Translations under genes and position numbers: made by a program
Notes under the pieces: generated by a model
The model's input: the letters and a program-made list of their open reading frames with translations, nothing else
Database searches by the model: none
Told to the model about the DNA's origin: nothing
Shown: piece by piece, positions 28,264-36,135 of the stretch
Position numbering within the stretch: the stretch's first letter is position 1
Layout: every line of letters starts with the position of its first letter
Origin: Aquimarina rhabdastrellae
Lineage (GTDB): Bacteria > Bacteroidota > Bacteroidia > Flavobacteriales > Flavobacteriaceae
Reading direction: 5' to 3'
NCBI GenBank assembly: GCA_947387485.1
Contig: CANDNT010000002.1
Coordinates: 558,001 to 622,000, forward strand
Length of the DNA stretch: 64,000 nt

Positions 28264-29277
28264 ATGACCCAAAAGCGCTCTTCATTATTAATAGACGATG
28301 ATTCTTTAATCCAGGAGCAATCTACCTTCATATCGAAAAATGATAAGGAGGACAGTTCCAACATAAGTATCACAGATAATGAAAAAGAACAAGAGTCTGA
28401 ATATATTCCTTTTAAACGGAAATTACATTATTGGTCTATTCTAAATAAGACACGTTTTTTGCATCGTACCTATGGAATAAAGATCAATTATAACAACCAA
28501 AAAAGAATCCAGTATTTGTTGGAAGTGAAATGTGAAGGATACAAAAAAGATATTTTTACATATACCCTTGTTCGGAAACGTTTCTTTAAAGATGGAAAAG
28601 AGCTAGATAGTACATTAGAACAATTGGCAGAAAAAAGTGCCAATTGCTTATATCCATTACAAGTAAGTGTCAATCAACAAGGGCAAATTATAGCGATTGC
28701 TAATCAAAAAGAAATTCAAGAACGTTGGGAAACATTAAAGCTAGAACTTTCAAAGCTTTATACTGGTGAACCTTTTCAAAAATATTGCAGCAGAATGGAC
28801 AAAGCTGTCAATAACTCAAAGGAGATACTAAGAAGCATGAACAACGATGTACTGTATGATATTTTGTTCAGCAAGCTTTATTTAAATTATAGTAAAACAC
28901 ATACACAGCCTGTAGTAAAAGAATTTAAATGGTTTTCAAGATTTCAAAAAGTACGTTTTATAGGAAATCAAGTTCTCAATCCCGTAATAAAAGAGAATAT
29001 GCGTGTGTGTATAGATTATAAAGGAACTATGCAAGGTATAGGAAACCTGAGCCAAGGAGAAACCAACATACAATATCAACTAGATAGTAAAGATCATACA
29101 CTTTTGCGAGTTGATGGCATATTTAATTATACAAAGAATATAACAAACAAGACTATACATTTTAGTGCTATTTGGCAACAGAATATGGATAAGACTCAAG
29201 CTAGAAAAATAGAAGATGAAAAAAGAAGAGATGTCTATATACCCGAGGGAGCTAAATGGTGGCAAATATGGAAATAA
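28264..29277 (+). CDS. T6SS-operon protein of unknown function (337 aa)
   Basis: Not recognised. The protein has no signal peptide. It has an acidic, serine-rich, probably disordered N-terminus (about 1-45), a core of strands and helices (about 60-200: YGIKINYN, IQYLLEVKCEGYKKDIF, FTYTLVRKRFF), and a C-terminal beta region with GTMQGIGNLSQGETNIQYQL. It ends KWWQIWK. Being cytoplasmic and encoded between the effector/immunity pair and the PAAR-like gene, it could be a loading chaperone or adaptor for spike assembly, but that is a guess. Its 3' end overlaps the next gene. Confidence 0.6.
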   Translation: MTQKRSSLLIDDDSLIQEQSTFISKNDKEDSSNISITDNEKEQESEYIPFKRKLHYWSILNKTRFLHRTYGIKINYNNQKRIQYLLEVKCEGYKKDIFTYTLVRKRFFKDGKELDSTLEQLAEKSANCLYPLQVSVNQQGQIIAIANQKEIQERWETLKLELSKLYTGEPFQKYCSRMDKAVNNSKEILRSMNNDVLYDILFSKLYLNYSKTHTQPVVKEFKWFSRFQKVRFIGNQVLNPVIKENMRVCIDYKGTMQGIGNLSQGETNIQYQLDSKDHTLLRVDGIFNYTKNITNKTIHFSAIWQQNMDKTQARKIEDEKRRDVYIPEGAKWWQIWK

Positions 29278-29774
29278 TAAAATATTGGATTATGAGATTA
29301 TTAGTTTTTGTAATGTTCATTTTTAGCGGAGCGATATATTGTCAAGAATGGGATCCTTTTTATGGTAATGGAGCGTATAAATATGCGATAAAACATCTTG
29401 ATAATTCAGAAGAGAAAGCATATTTAAAAGAAGCAGTAGAAAATGACCCTTCTGTAGAAGTTTATAAACGACTTTTATTTAAATATAACAAACCAAAAGA
29501 TGTTACTCAAAAAGAGGTAATTAAGTTTGTGGTATCTGCTCAAAAAAAAGGAAATATTGATTTAGCAAAAGCTTATGAAGATTATGCTTATACAGTATAT
29601 GATATAAACTATATCTGTAGTACACCTATGTACAAACTTTTGAAGATATACCACTATAATACCAATAATGAGATTATAGATACTCTAAATATTAAGAAAA
29701 AGACAATATGGCGAAAGCCTAAGCCAAACAGTCCTTTAGAAATTGTTACTAAATATGGTTGTTTAACAAATTAG
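29256..29774 (+). CDS. Small exported helical protein in the T6SS operon
   Basis: Up to 172 residues. The start is ambiguous: ATGs at 29256, 29268 and 29292 are all in frame. The last gives the cleanest signal peptide (MRLLVFVMFIFSGAIYCQ) but weak ribosome binding, while the first two overlap the preceding gene. The mature part is helical with repeat-like spacing (EEKAYLKEAVENDPSVEVYKRL, KEVIKFVVSAQKKGNIDLAKAYEDY), reminiscent of Sel1/TPR folds, and has a conserved-looking cysteine pair region (YICSTPMYK, KYGCL). Export to the periplasm and position suggest an immunity or accessory role. No family is recognised. Confidence 0.55.
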   Translation: MVANMEIIKYWIMRLLVFVMFIFSGAIYCQEWDPFYGNGAYKYAIKHLDNSEEKAYLKEAVENDPSVEVYKRLLFKYNKPKDVTQKEVIKFVVSAQKKGNIDLAKAYEDYAYTVYDINYICSTPMYKLLKIYHYNTNNEIIDTLNIKKKTIWRKPKPNSPLEIVTKYGCLTN

Positions 29775-29780
29775 AAGAAT

Positions 29781-30263
29781 ATGGGAAAAGCAATAGTATG
29801 TCAAGAAGCAGAATGCGAATGCCAATTCGGTACTATGCCTGATAAGATCATTTCAGTAAGTCAACATAGACAATTTGTGAATGATCCTGACGGAAGTAAG
29901 AAGATGATTGTATCCACAATGGATAAGGGGCAACCATTTGAGAAGAAAACTTTTGGTAATTGTAAACTGCAACCTATTCCAGGAGGATATAAACCTTGTC
30001 AATCACAGGTGGTAGAATGGGTTGATTTCTATGATAAAGTAACACTGGATAATGGAGGTAATCCTATTTTGGAGAATAGCAAAGCTATGTGTCCTATTGC
30101 AGGAGCTCCTTGTATAAGCATCACTTTCCATGGACAAACAGCAAAAACGACCAAGGAACAAGAAGAAGAGGCTGATGAGGAGGTTATGGATCAAATAAAT
30201 CCATTAATAGCAGATAATACAGAAGACACTGAAGGTAGTCATAATCTTAAAGCAATTGAATAA
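29781..30263 (+). CDS. DUF4280 PAAR-like spike-tip protein
   Basis: A 160-residue protein whose N-terminal 120 residues fit DUF4280, a PAAR-like domain that caps VgrG in Bacteroidota and some Firmicutes contractile systems. The opening VCQEAECECQFG, the mid region NCKLQPIPGGYKPC and the closing SKAMCPIAGAPCISI show the metal- or turn-stabilising cysteines typical of the family. An acidic tail (about 125-160) may connect to cargo. Its stop overlaps the ATG of the following 843-residue gene by one base, implying tight translational coupling, so the downstream product is likely the cargo carried on this tip. Confidence 0.82.
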   Translation: MGKAIVCQEAECECQFGTMPDKIISVSQHRQFVNDPDGSKKMIVSTMDKGQPFEKKTFGNCKLQPIPGGYKPCQSQVVEWVDFYDKVTLDNGGNPILENSKAMCPIAGAPCISITFHGQTAKTTKEQEEEADEEVMDQINPLIADNTEDTEGSHNLKAIE

Positions 30264-32794
30264 TGGCTTCAAAAAAAGAGATAATAGTAAAAGATAAAGA
30301 CCTTAGCAAAGTTGTAGAAAAACAACGAACTGTTTCTGGAAACTCTTATAAAGTATTTGAAATACCCAAAGGGCAAGGTATCGGTTTTAGATTGCTAGCT
30401 ACCGAAGGAACTATAAACGTTAAAGAAACCCAAGAACGTGTATATTGGGTAGCTCAAGCAGCTATGAAATTTAAACAAGGAGCGGGCGACGAAAAACCAT
30501 TTTTGCCATGGAAAAGTGGTGCAGCCGATATGCCTTTACATGAGTTTTTAGATTTCTTAGATAGGGAAAAAGGCAAATGGAGAGATAAAGGTGTTGGTGT
30601 AAATTATATAAGATCTTTTGACATAAAAAATGGAGAGTTTATTTATAAATCTAAGCAAACTATAAGTTATAATGGAAATGTAGAAGGTAAAGGTATTTGG
30701 TTAGAAGCTTGTAATTATTATCCCGAATATAAAAGTCAAGGCGCTTTTTTAATACCCGTAGCACCGCCATACATAAAAGCAGCTGTAGTAAATGAAATGA
30801 CAGGGCAAGAAATGCTCTGTGCTTATGATGGAAAATTACAAGAACTACAAGGTAAATTACATTATGGAGATTATATGGAGATTATCATACAAACTCATAA
30901 TATCTTACCTGAAGATTTTACAGGAACAATAACTATCAATTGTGAGGGAACTACACTAGAGGTTTTGACGCTTACAGAAGCAGATGTAATAGCTCAATTT
31001 GAAGGTACACCTGCTTACAATGCTACCTATATCAGACAAAAAGTGTATTTAGACTTAAAGTGGATAGAAAAGCTGAATCATAAAGAAGATTCTAGCAAGA
31101 ACTATAACTTTATAATAGCATTCAAAGCAAAAGACTCTAAAAGTTTTAAATACCCTATAGACTCAAGTAAAGTAAAAATAGAAATACAAAAAGAAGTGTT
31201 TTATGAGGATGTATGGAGTTTTAATGAAGAAGAAGCAAAAGCAATACCACAGATAGCACAGATAGACGAATCTCAGGTGGTTACTATGGAGTTTGAAGAA
31301 TGTAGGTTTACAAAACTTGCAGTGAGTCATGATATTGAAAAAACAGATGATGCAGGTAAAAAAACTACAGAAAAACGAGAGTACACCATTCTTGAAGAAA
31401 CTGATGGTTGCTTATCTACCAACGAGAATGTTCCGACATTTGCAGTAATAGCAGGAGATAAAAACAACAAACCAAAAATAGAAGTGGCTATAAGTGGTTT
31501 GGATAGGGCAAACTGTGAAAGCGGACATAAGAATGCTAAAATTAGCATTATAAATGATGGTGAAGTTACTGAAAAATCACTGTCAGATGGTGATACCAAA
31601 GTAAATTTTAAAGCAGATTACGATTACCCAGAAAGAGATTTAGTAAATAAATTAACCCAAGTTGTCTGGGCACCATTTTTAAGCCCCAAAAAGAAGTTAA
31701 TCCATATAGCTACTTGTAGGTATACAAGACCTTTGTCTGTTAGTATTTATCCAAATGTTGAATGGACTGTCAATATTAAATTCAATACAGAGAATCCTGC
31801 TTATGTAAAGCAAAACCCTACATACAAAAAGAGAGAAGTTGAATTAAAAGAATTCTATAATAGGAATAAGAACTTAGCTTATGGGCGAGAACGTAATTTA
31901 TCAAAAAAAGCTTCTCCATATAATCTTCAAGTTGAAATTAAATGTGTAGTTAATGGTAAAGAGCAAACTATAGAAATATCAGCGGTTAATAGAATTTTTA
32001 AATTGATTAACATCTTTTTATGGGCTTATGAAGCGTTTGATCAGATTATATGCGGATCTAAGTCAAAAGAAGTGGAAAAAGATGTTAAAAGTGGTAGACT
32101 TAAAGGAAAAACAAATGTTCTTAGCAGAATAGGAAGAGGATTACCTATACGATTTGATATAGCTAGACCTTCGTTTAGTGGTGGATTAAACTGGAAATTA
32201 GAATATTCAAATGATATGTCAAACCCTCATTTGGGGATGTTATATACGCTAGTATTTAGGTCTGATCCATTATTATCAGCTACGGGTAGGTTAGATTTAA
32301 TATTTTTTGCCCAGTTTATTCCAATAGTAGGTCAAGTTATTGCAGGAATAAATAAAGTTATTGATGTAATCAATATTATTTCTTTTGGTGCAGTTGAAAT
32401 AGATTATTATATAGATTTTGTCGTTTACGGAAAATTAAGTTTTAATATCGCAGAAGTATCCTATCATACACGAGATAAAAAATGGAGTGGAAAAAGCCCA
32501 AGTTTTAATTCTGAAGTAGAAATGGGAATTGATGTAGGTGGTAAAGTTGCAGTAGATACGTGGATGATTTCGGGTGAGGCTGTATTATCAGGTAAAGCTA
32601 GAGCTAAGTTTGTGTTAAAAGGTAGATATGATTCTCAAAGTGATAAAAAAAATATAGAATTCGTTTTTGATGGTTTCCAAATAAAAGTAGAAGCATATAT
32701 TAAGAGAAGTAGGAGAAATGGAAGATCTAAAAAACCCAAAAATAATGATCCTATTAAGTTTTTAGAGGGTTTAAAAACAGAATTTGAATTATAA
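30263..32794 (+). CDS. Large T6SS-operon protein, candidate cargo effector
   Basis: An 843-residue protein without signal peptide, not assignable to a named family by eye. The N-terminal half is beta-rich and resembles tandem Ig-like or carrier modules (for example IPKGQGIGFRLLATEGTI, GQEMLCAYDGKLQELQGKL, YGDYMEIIIQTHNI). From about residue 560 the character changes, with a helical segment (AVNRIFKLINIFLWAYEAF). A strongly hydrophobic stretch around 680-715 follows (LIFFAQFIPIVGQVIAG, VIDVINIISFG), then a beta-rich tail that could form membrane strands. That layout would suit a membrane-acting toxin carried by the PAAR-like tip to which it is coupled, but no catalytic motif is visible and the function is open. 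Confidence 0.6.
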   Translation: MASKKEIIVKDKDLSKVVEKQRTVSGNSYKVFEIPKGQGIGFRLLATEGTINVKETQERVYWVAQAAMKFKQGAGDEKPFLPWKSGAADMPLHEFLDFLDREKGKWRDKGVGVNYIRSFDIKNGEFIYKSKQTISYNGNVEGKGIWLEACNYYPEYKSQGAFLIPVAPPYIKAAVVNEMTGQEMLCAYDGKLQELQGKLHYGDYMEIIIQTHNILPEDFTGTITINCEGTTLEVLTLTEADVIAQFEGTPAYNATYIRQKVYLDLKWIEKLNHKEDSSKNYNFIIAFKAKDSKSFKYPIDSSKVKIEIQKEVFYEDVWSFNEEEAKAIPQIAQIDESQVVTMEFEECRFTKLAVSHDIEKTDDAGKKTTEKREYTILEETDGCLSTNENVPTFAVIAGDKNNKPKIEVAISGLDRANCESGHKNAKISIINDGEVTEKSLSDGDTKVNFKADYDYPERDLVNKLTQVVWAPFLSPKKKLIHIATCRYTRPLSVSIYPNVEWTVNIKFNTENPAYVKQNPTYKKREVELKEFYNRNKNLAYGRERNLSKKASPYNLQVEIKCVVNGKEQTIEISAVNRIFKLINIFLWAYEAFDQIICGSKSKEVEKDVKSGRLKGKTNVLSRIGRGLPIRFDIARPSFSGGLNWKLEYSNDMSNPHLGMLYTLVFRSDPLLSATGRLDLIFFAQFIPIVGQVIAGINKVIDVINIISFGAVEIDYYIDFVVYGKLSFNIAEVSYHTRDKKWSGKSPSFNSEVEMGIDVGGKVAVDTWMISGEAVLSGKARAKFVLKGRYDSQSDKKNIEFVFDGFQIKVEAYIKRSRRNGRSKKPKNNDPIKFLEGLKTEFEL

Positions 32795-32797
32795 ATA

Positions 32798-33709
32798 ATG
32801 AAAAGAATACTAATTGTACTTATACTGATAATAAACTCAAATTGTAAGCAAAAAGAAAAACAAATGAGAAGTACTAATACTGTAAAAGAAAAAAAAGAAT
32901 ATATGTACGGCATTGATTTGATGCTAGATTTACCGTTTGAATTATATATGGATGATATATTAGTTCGAGATAGTTTTGATGGAAATAGAACTATTATTGT
33001 GGCAGATATTAACGAGTTTTTATTGGAGGAAGGAAAACATCAAATTACCTTAAAGCTTTTTCCAAAATTAGAATCGAAAGAAGATGTATTAAAAGATCTG
33101 GTTGATTATAGAGTTAATTTAGTTAGGTGGGAAAGACAAAGAGAATCAGGTTTGGGTAGAGCTAAAAATTTTCAGGTTTTGCAAAAGTTTTCTATAAAAA
33201 AAGAGTTACCAATAGAGCTAAAACAAAGTTGGACTTTTCAGATAAATAATCTTCCATATAAGATTGAAGGTTGGAAAAATAGTATAAATCTTGAAAATGA
33301 AAATAGAGATAACTTATATAACGAAGTAGTTACTGTTTATAAAAAAATGAGTGATTACTTGGTACAAGGAAAAATTGAAGAATATATAGAGGCTAAGAAA
33401 GATTTTTATGATGAAATCAATGCTTCTGAATATTATACGAACCAAGAAATAGAAGAAGATAAATCAGTAATAAAAAGCGATTTAATTTATTGGAAAAATT
33501 CAAAACCACTTCCATTTGAGAATTTTGAAATGATTTTTTATGCAAAAGGTAAATTGGTATCATTAAGGAGAATAGATTTGGAATATAAAAACTTCTCTCC
33601 TGTGATATTAGAAAAAGAATTAAAAGAGTATGAAGATAATGAGTATCAATCTTTTGAGTTTTTGTTACATAGACCTTCAGAAAACGAAAAGCTACAAATA
33701 ATAAGGTGA
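32798..33709 (+). CDS. Lipoprotein closing the T6SS operon, candidate immunity protein
   Basis: A 303-residue lipoprotein (MKRILIVLILIINSNC, lipobox NSNC). After a short linker the body alternates strands and helices, including YGIDLMLDLPFELYMDDILV, GKHQITLKLFPKLES and a helical segment with YLVQGKIEEYIEAKKDFYDEI. No recognised family. It follows the 843-residue protein by 3 nt and is the last gene of the island, the usual place of an immunity gene for the preceding effector. The lipid anchor would put it in the periplasm or outer membrane, fitting protection against an envelope-acting toxin. This is contextual inference only. Confidence 0.58.
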   Translation: MKRILIVLILIINSNCKQKEKQMRSTNTVKEKKEYMYGIDLMLDLPFELYMDDILVRDSFDGNRTIIVADINEFLLEEGKHQITLKLFPKLESKEDVLKDLVDYRVNLVRWERQRESGLGRAKNFQVLQKFSIKKELPIELKQSWTFQINNLPYKIEGWKNSINLENENRDNLYNEVVTVYKKMSDYLVQGKIEEYIEAKKDFYDEINASEYYTNQEIEEDKSVIKSDLIYWKNSKPLPFENFEMIFYAKGKLVSLRRIDLEYKNFSPVILEKELKEYEDNEYQSFEFLLHRPSENEKLQIIR

Positions 33710-33716
33710 GATTTAA

Positions 33717-33732
33717 TATAGAAATTTCTATA
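33717..33732. repeat. Perfect 16-nt palindrome at the right island junction
   Basis: TATAGAAATTTCTATA is perfectly self-complementary with no loop. It lies between the last island gene and the deacetylase 3' end. It lacks a T run, so it is not a standard terminator. It could be a protein-binding or recombination-related site, or chance in AT-rich DNA. Confidence 0.4.
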
Positions 33733-33756
33733 CAAAAAGAAGATAAATTCAATTTT

Positions 33757-34659
33757 TTAAAAAAAGATATCCTGAGCTAATCGATAGGTATTAGCATGAG
33801 CTTCAACTATAGTTTTGATTTCGGGAGAATAGCCGCCGCCCATAGCACACATGACAGAGATATCAAGATCTTTACAAGTTTGCAAGACAAAACGATCACG
33901 TTCTTTACAAGCCTCTATAGAGCAACCTAATTTACCGAGTTTGTCTGTTGCCAAAATATCAACTCCGCTTAGATAATATATAAAGTCAGGTTGTTCTTGA
34001 GAGATAAGTTGCGGTAAGGTTTCTTTTAAAATAGTTAGATATTCGGTATCCGAAGTATCATTAGGTAAGGCAATATCAAGATCTGATTGTTCTTTTTTAA
34101 ATGGATAATTTTTTTCGCCATGGATAGAGAAGGTAAAAACACGAGGTTCATTTATAAAAATTTCAGCAGTACCATTGCCTTGGTGTACATCTAGATCGAC
34201 TATCAATATTTTTTGTACAAGCTTTTTGTCCAATAAATATTGCGCTCCAATAGCTTGATCGTTTAATAAACAAAAAGCTTCACCATGATCAGTATATGCG
34301 TGATGTGTACCTCCAGCAATATTCATAGCTATACCGTACTCTAGTGCATATAGCGAAGCTTTGATAGTACCATCTGCAATAATAAGTTCTCGATCGACTA
34401 ATTCTTGACTTAATGGAAAACCTGTTTTTCTAATCTCTTTTGCATCAAGATTCAAGCTAGTTAAACGATTGTAGTAATCTAAAGTATGTACAGCAATGAT
34501 ATGTTGTTTATCAGGAAAATTAGGCTCAAAAAAATTATGCATACCACAAGTACCTTCATGTATAAGTTGTTTAGGTAATAACTCGTACTTAACCATAGGA
34601 AAACGATGTTTCTCTGGTAAAGGATGTGTATATATAGGATGATATGCTATTTTGAGCAT
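33757..34659 (-). CDS. Histone deacetylase-family protein
   Basis: A 300-residue arginase/deacetylase-fold zinc hydrolase of the class that includes acetoin utilisation and acetylpolyamine deacetylases. Active-site features are visible: GGTHHAYTDHGEAFC (paired histidines), ILIVDLDVHQGNGTAEIF (zinc-binding Asp and His), YYLSGVDILATDKLGK (zinc Asp) and the glycine-rich GGGYSPEI near the C-terminus. It would remove acyl groups from lysines or polyamines; the substrate is unknown. It sits 12 nt downstream of the three paralogous secreted-protein genes. Its 3' end is the right boundary of the T6SS cargo island, and a diverged copy of that end lies at 23382-23462. Confidence 0.9.
   Translation of the reverse strand: MLKIAYHPIYTHPLPEKHRFPMVKYELLPKQLIHEGTCGMHNFFEPNFPDKQHIIAVHTLDYYNRLTSLNLDAKEIRKTGFPLSQELVDRELIIADGTIKASLYALEYGIAMNIAGGTHHAYTDHGEAFCLLNDQAIGAQYLLDKKLVQKILIVDLDVHQGNGTAEIFINEPRVFTFSIHGEKNYPFKKEQSDLDIALPNDTSDTEYLTILKETLPQLISQEQPDFIYYLSGVDILATDKLGKLGCSIEACKERDRFVLQTCKDLDISVMCAMGGGYSPEIKTIVEAHANTYRLAQDIFF
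33807..33825. repeat. Right member of 19-bp perfect direct repeat flanking the island
   Basis: Identical to 23441-23459. It lies inside the deacetylase coding sequence, over the codons for PEIKTI and the start of the next residue. Confidence 0.65.
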
Positions 34660-34671
34660 GCTAAAACTATT

Positions 34672-36123
34672 TTAAAAGCGAAAAACTATGAATTTTTTTC
34701 TATATAAATCATAATAACCAAAATGAAGACTATTATTATGTTCAAAGATAATTTTTGCAGGAAGTTTTTTGACTTCTTTTTTATTATAGACTAAGAGCTT
34801 GTCCTGTGAGTTTGGAGGTACAGGGATATCTTCGTGTTCAAATTCAGGTGAAAAAACACTTTTGATATAAACTGTGTTTAGGTAATTAAAAGAAGAAAAA
34901 TCAGTAAAAGTAAATACCGGAATGCTAATATGAATATTCAAAAAAGGCAATGGTGAAAAACCGAAAGTTATAGCTGCTTCTCGAGTATCCTCTTTAATTT
35001 TAACTCCTCCATAAGTTAATACATATTGATCATTTATTTTTTGAGCATAGATACCTAAATCTTTTTGAGACATATACCTAAGAAACCTAGAAGTTTTAGA
35101 TTCTTTTAATGAGATGTCATTTTTCTCTTCTACAATTATGGCTGAGTTTTTAAAATCAATAGAATCTTTTTTTGATGCTTGATATACTTTAAGTGTTTCA
35201 TTAGTAGTATAATCTTTAATTAATAATTGCATCTCCTTAGGATGTGTTACAATTTGGAAAAGTTTATTATCAAAGAAGAAAGAATTTGTTCGTTGATAAG
35301 GAGATTTATTTTCCATTAATGGTTTAGGAAATATTTTACTTATACCTTCAAAAGTGTCCCAGTCAAATTCAAAGATTTGTGTGACTGTTTTGTCTACATC
35401 AAAAACTAGAAATAAATGATCACTGTTAGGATAAAACTTAATGAGTTTAGATGTTTCTTTAAGAGAATGCTGTGAAATTTCATCAATTTTGGTATGAGTA
35501 AGAATTTTATGATGATTGACATAATCACCATTAAAAACATCGCTTAAGAAATAATAATCATTAGAAGGGTTTAAAGAGCGATAAATTACATTGTTTAAGG
35601 TTACTTCTTTCTTTTTTTGTAATTCAAAAGCATCATTTATATCATAGAAATTTAGGGTGTTAGAATGTTTGGTTATGGTACATAAATAAACTTTGTTATT
35701 ATGAATAAAACTATCTAAAAAATGTTCACCTTTGATATTGTAAGTAACTTCTTTAATATGGTGAGTTTGCGTGTTAAAATCTAAAGTGAGTACTGCCGAC
35801 TTTTTAAAACGTGTATTACTATAAAAGAGATGGTATTGCCCATCTGTGATATTGTACCCTAATAAAACATTTAATTTTTTAGGAAACTTAGCGATAGTAA
35901 TCGTCTTTTTAAGATTGTAATTTTGATCGATTAAAAGCGCTTTTATTTGTTTTTTTTCTTGCAAAAGAAATACAATATCATTTGTTTCTTGATTAGTAAG
36001 TTTAATAGTGTTTTTCTCATAGCTTCTTAAATCTAGAAAAGGGGTTTCTATTTCAAAAACTTTTTCTTGAGCAAAGGTGTAACCTGTGACTACACAAAAT
36101 AAAAAGATTAAAAACTGTTTCAT
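34672..36123 (-). CDS. Secreted paralogous protein 3 of 3 (possible beta-propeller)
   Basis: A 483-residue exported protein (signal MKQFLIFLFCVVTGYTFAQ). It is clearly related to the two upstream genes. Shared landmarks include LLGYNITDGQYHLFYSNTR, the GEHFLDSFIHNNKVYL segment, and NSFFFDNKLFQIVTH followed by LLIKDYTTNETLKVYQ. SRFLRYMSQKDLGIYAQKI is another. Regular strands spaced along the length suggest a beta-propeller, but no enzymatic residues are recognised. The C-terminus lacks a sorting domain, so it is probably periplasmic or released. It is translated as part of a tandem unit, 12 nt after the middle paralog and 12 nt before the deacetylase gene. Confidence 0.65.
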   Translation of the reverse strand: MKQFLIFLFCVVTGYTFAQEKVFEIETPFLDLRSYEKNTIKLTNQETNDIVFLLQEKKQIKALLIDQNYNLKKTITIAKFPKKLNVLLGYNITDGQYHLFYSNTRFKKSAVLTLDFNTQTHHIKEVTYNIKGEHFLDSFIHNNKVYLCTITKHSNTLNFYDINDAFELQKKKEVTLNNVIYRSLNPSNDYYFLSDVFNGDYVNHHKILTHTKIDEISQHSLKETSKLIKFYPNSDHLFLVFDVDKTVTQIFEFDWDTFEGISKIFPKPLMENKSPYQRTNSFFFDNKLFQIVTHPKEMQLLIKDYTTNETLKVYQASKKDSIDFKNSAIIVEEKNDISLKESKTSRFLRYMSQKDLGIYAQKINDQYVLTYGGVKIKEDTREAAITFGFSPLPFLNIHISIPVFTFTDFSSFNYLNTVYIKSVFSPEFEHEDIPVPPNSQDKLLVYNKKEVKKLPAKIIFEHNNSLHFGYYDLYRKKFIVFRF

Positions 36124-36135
36124 AAAACTGAGGTG

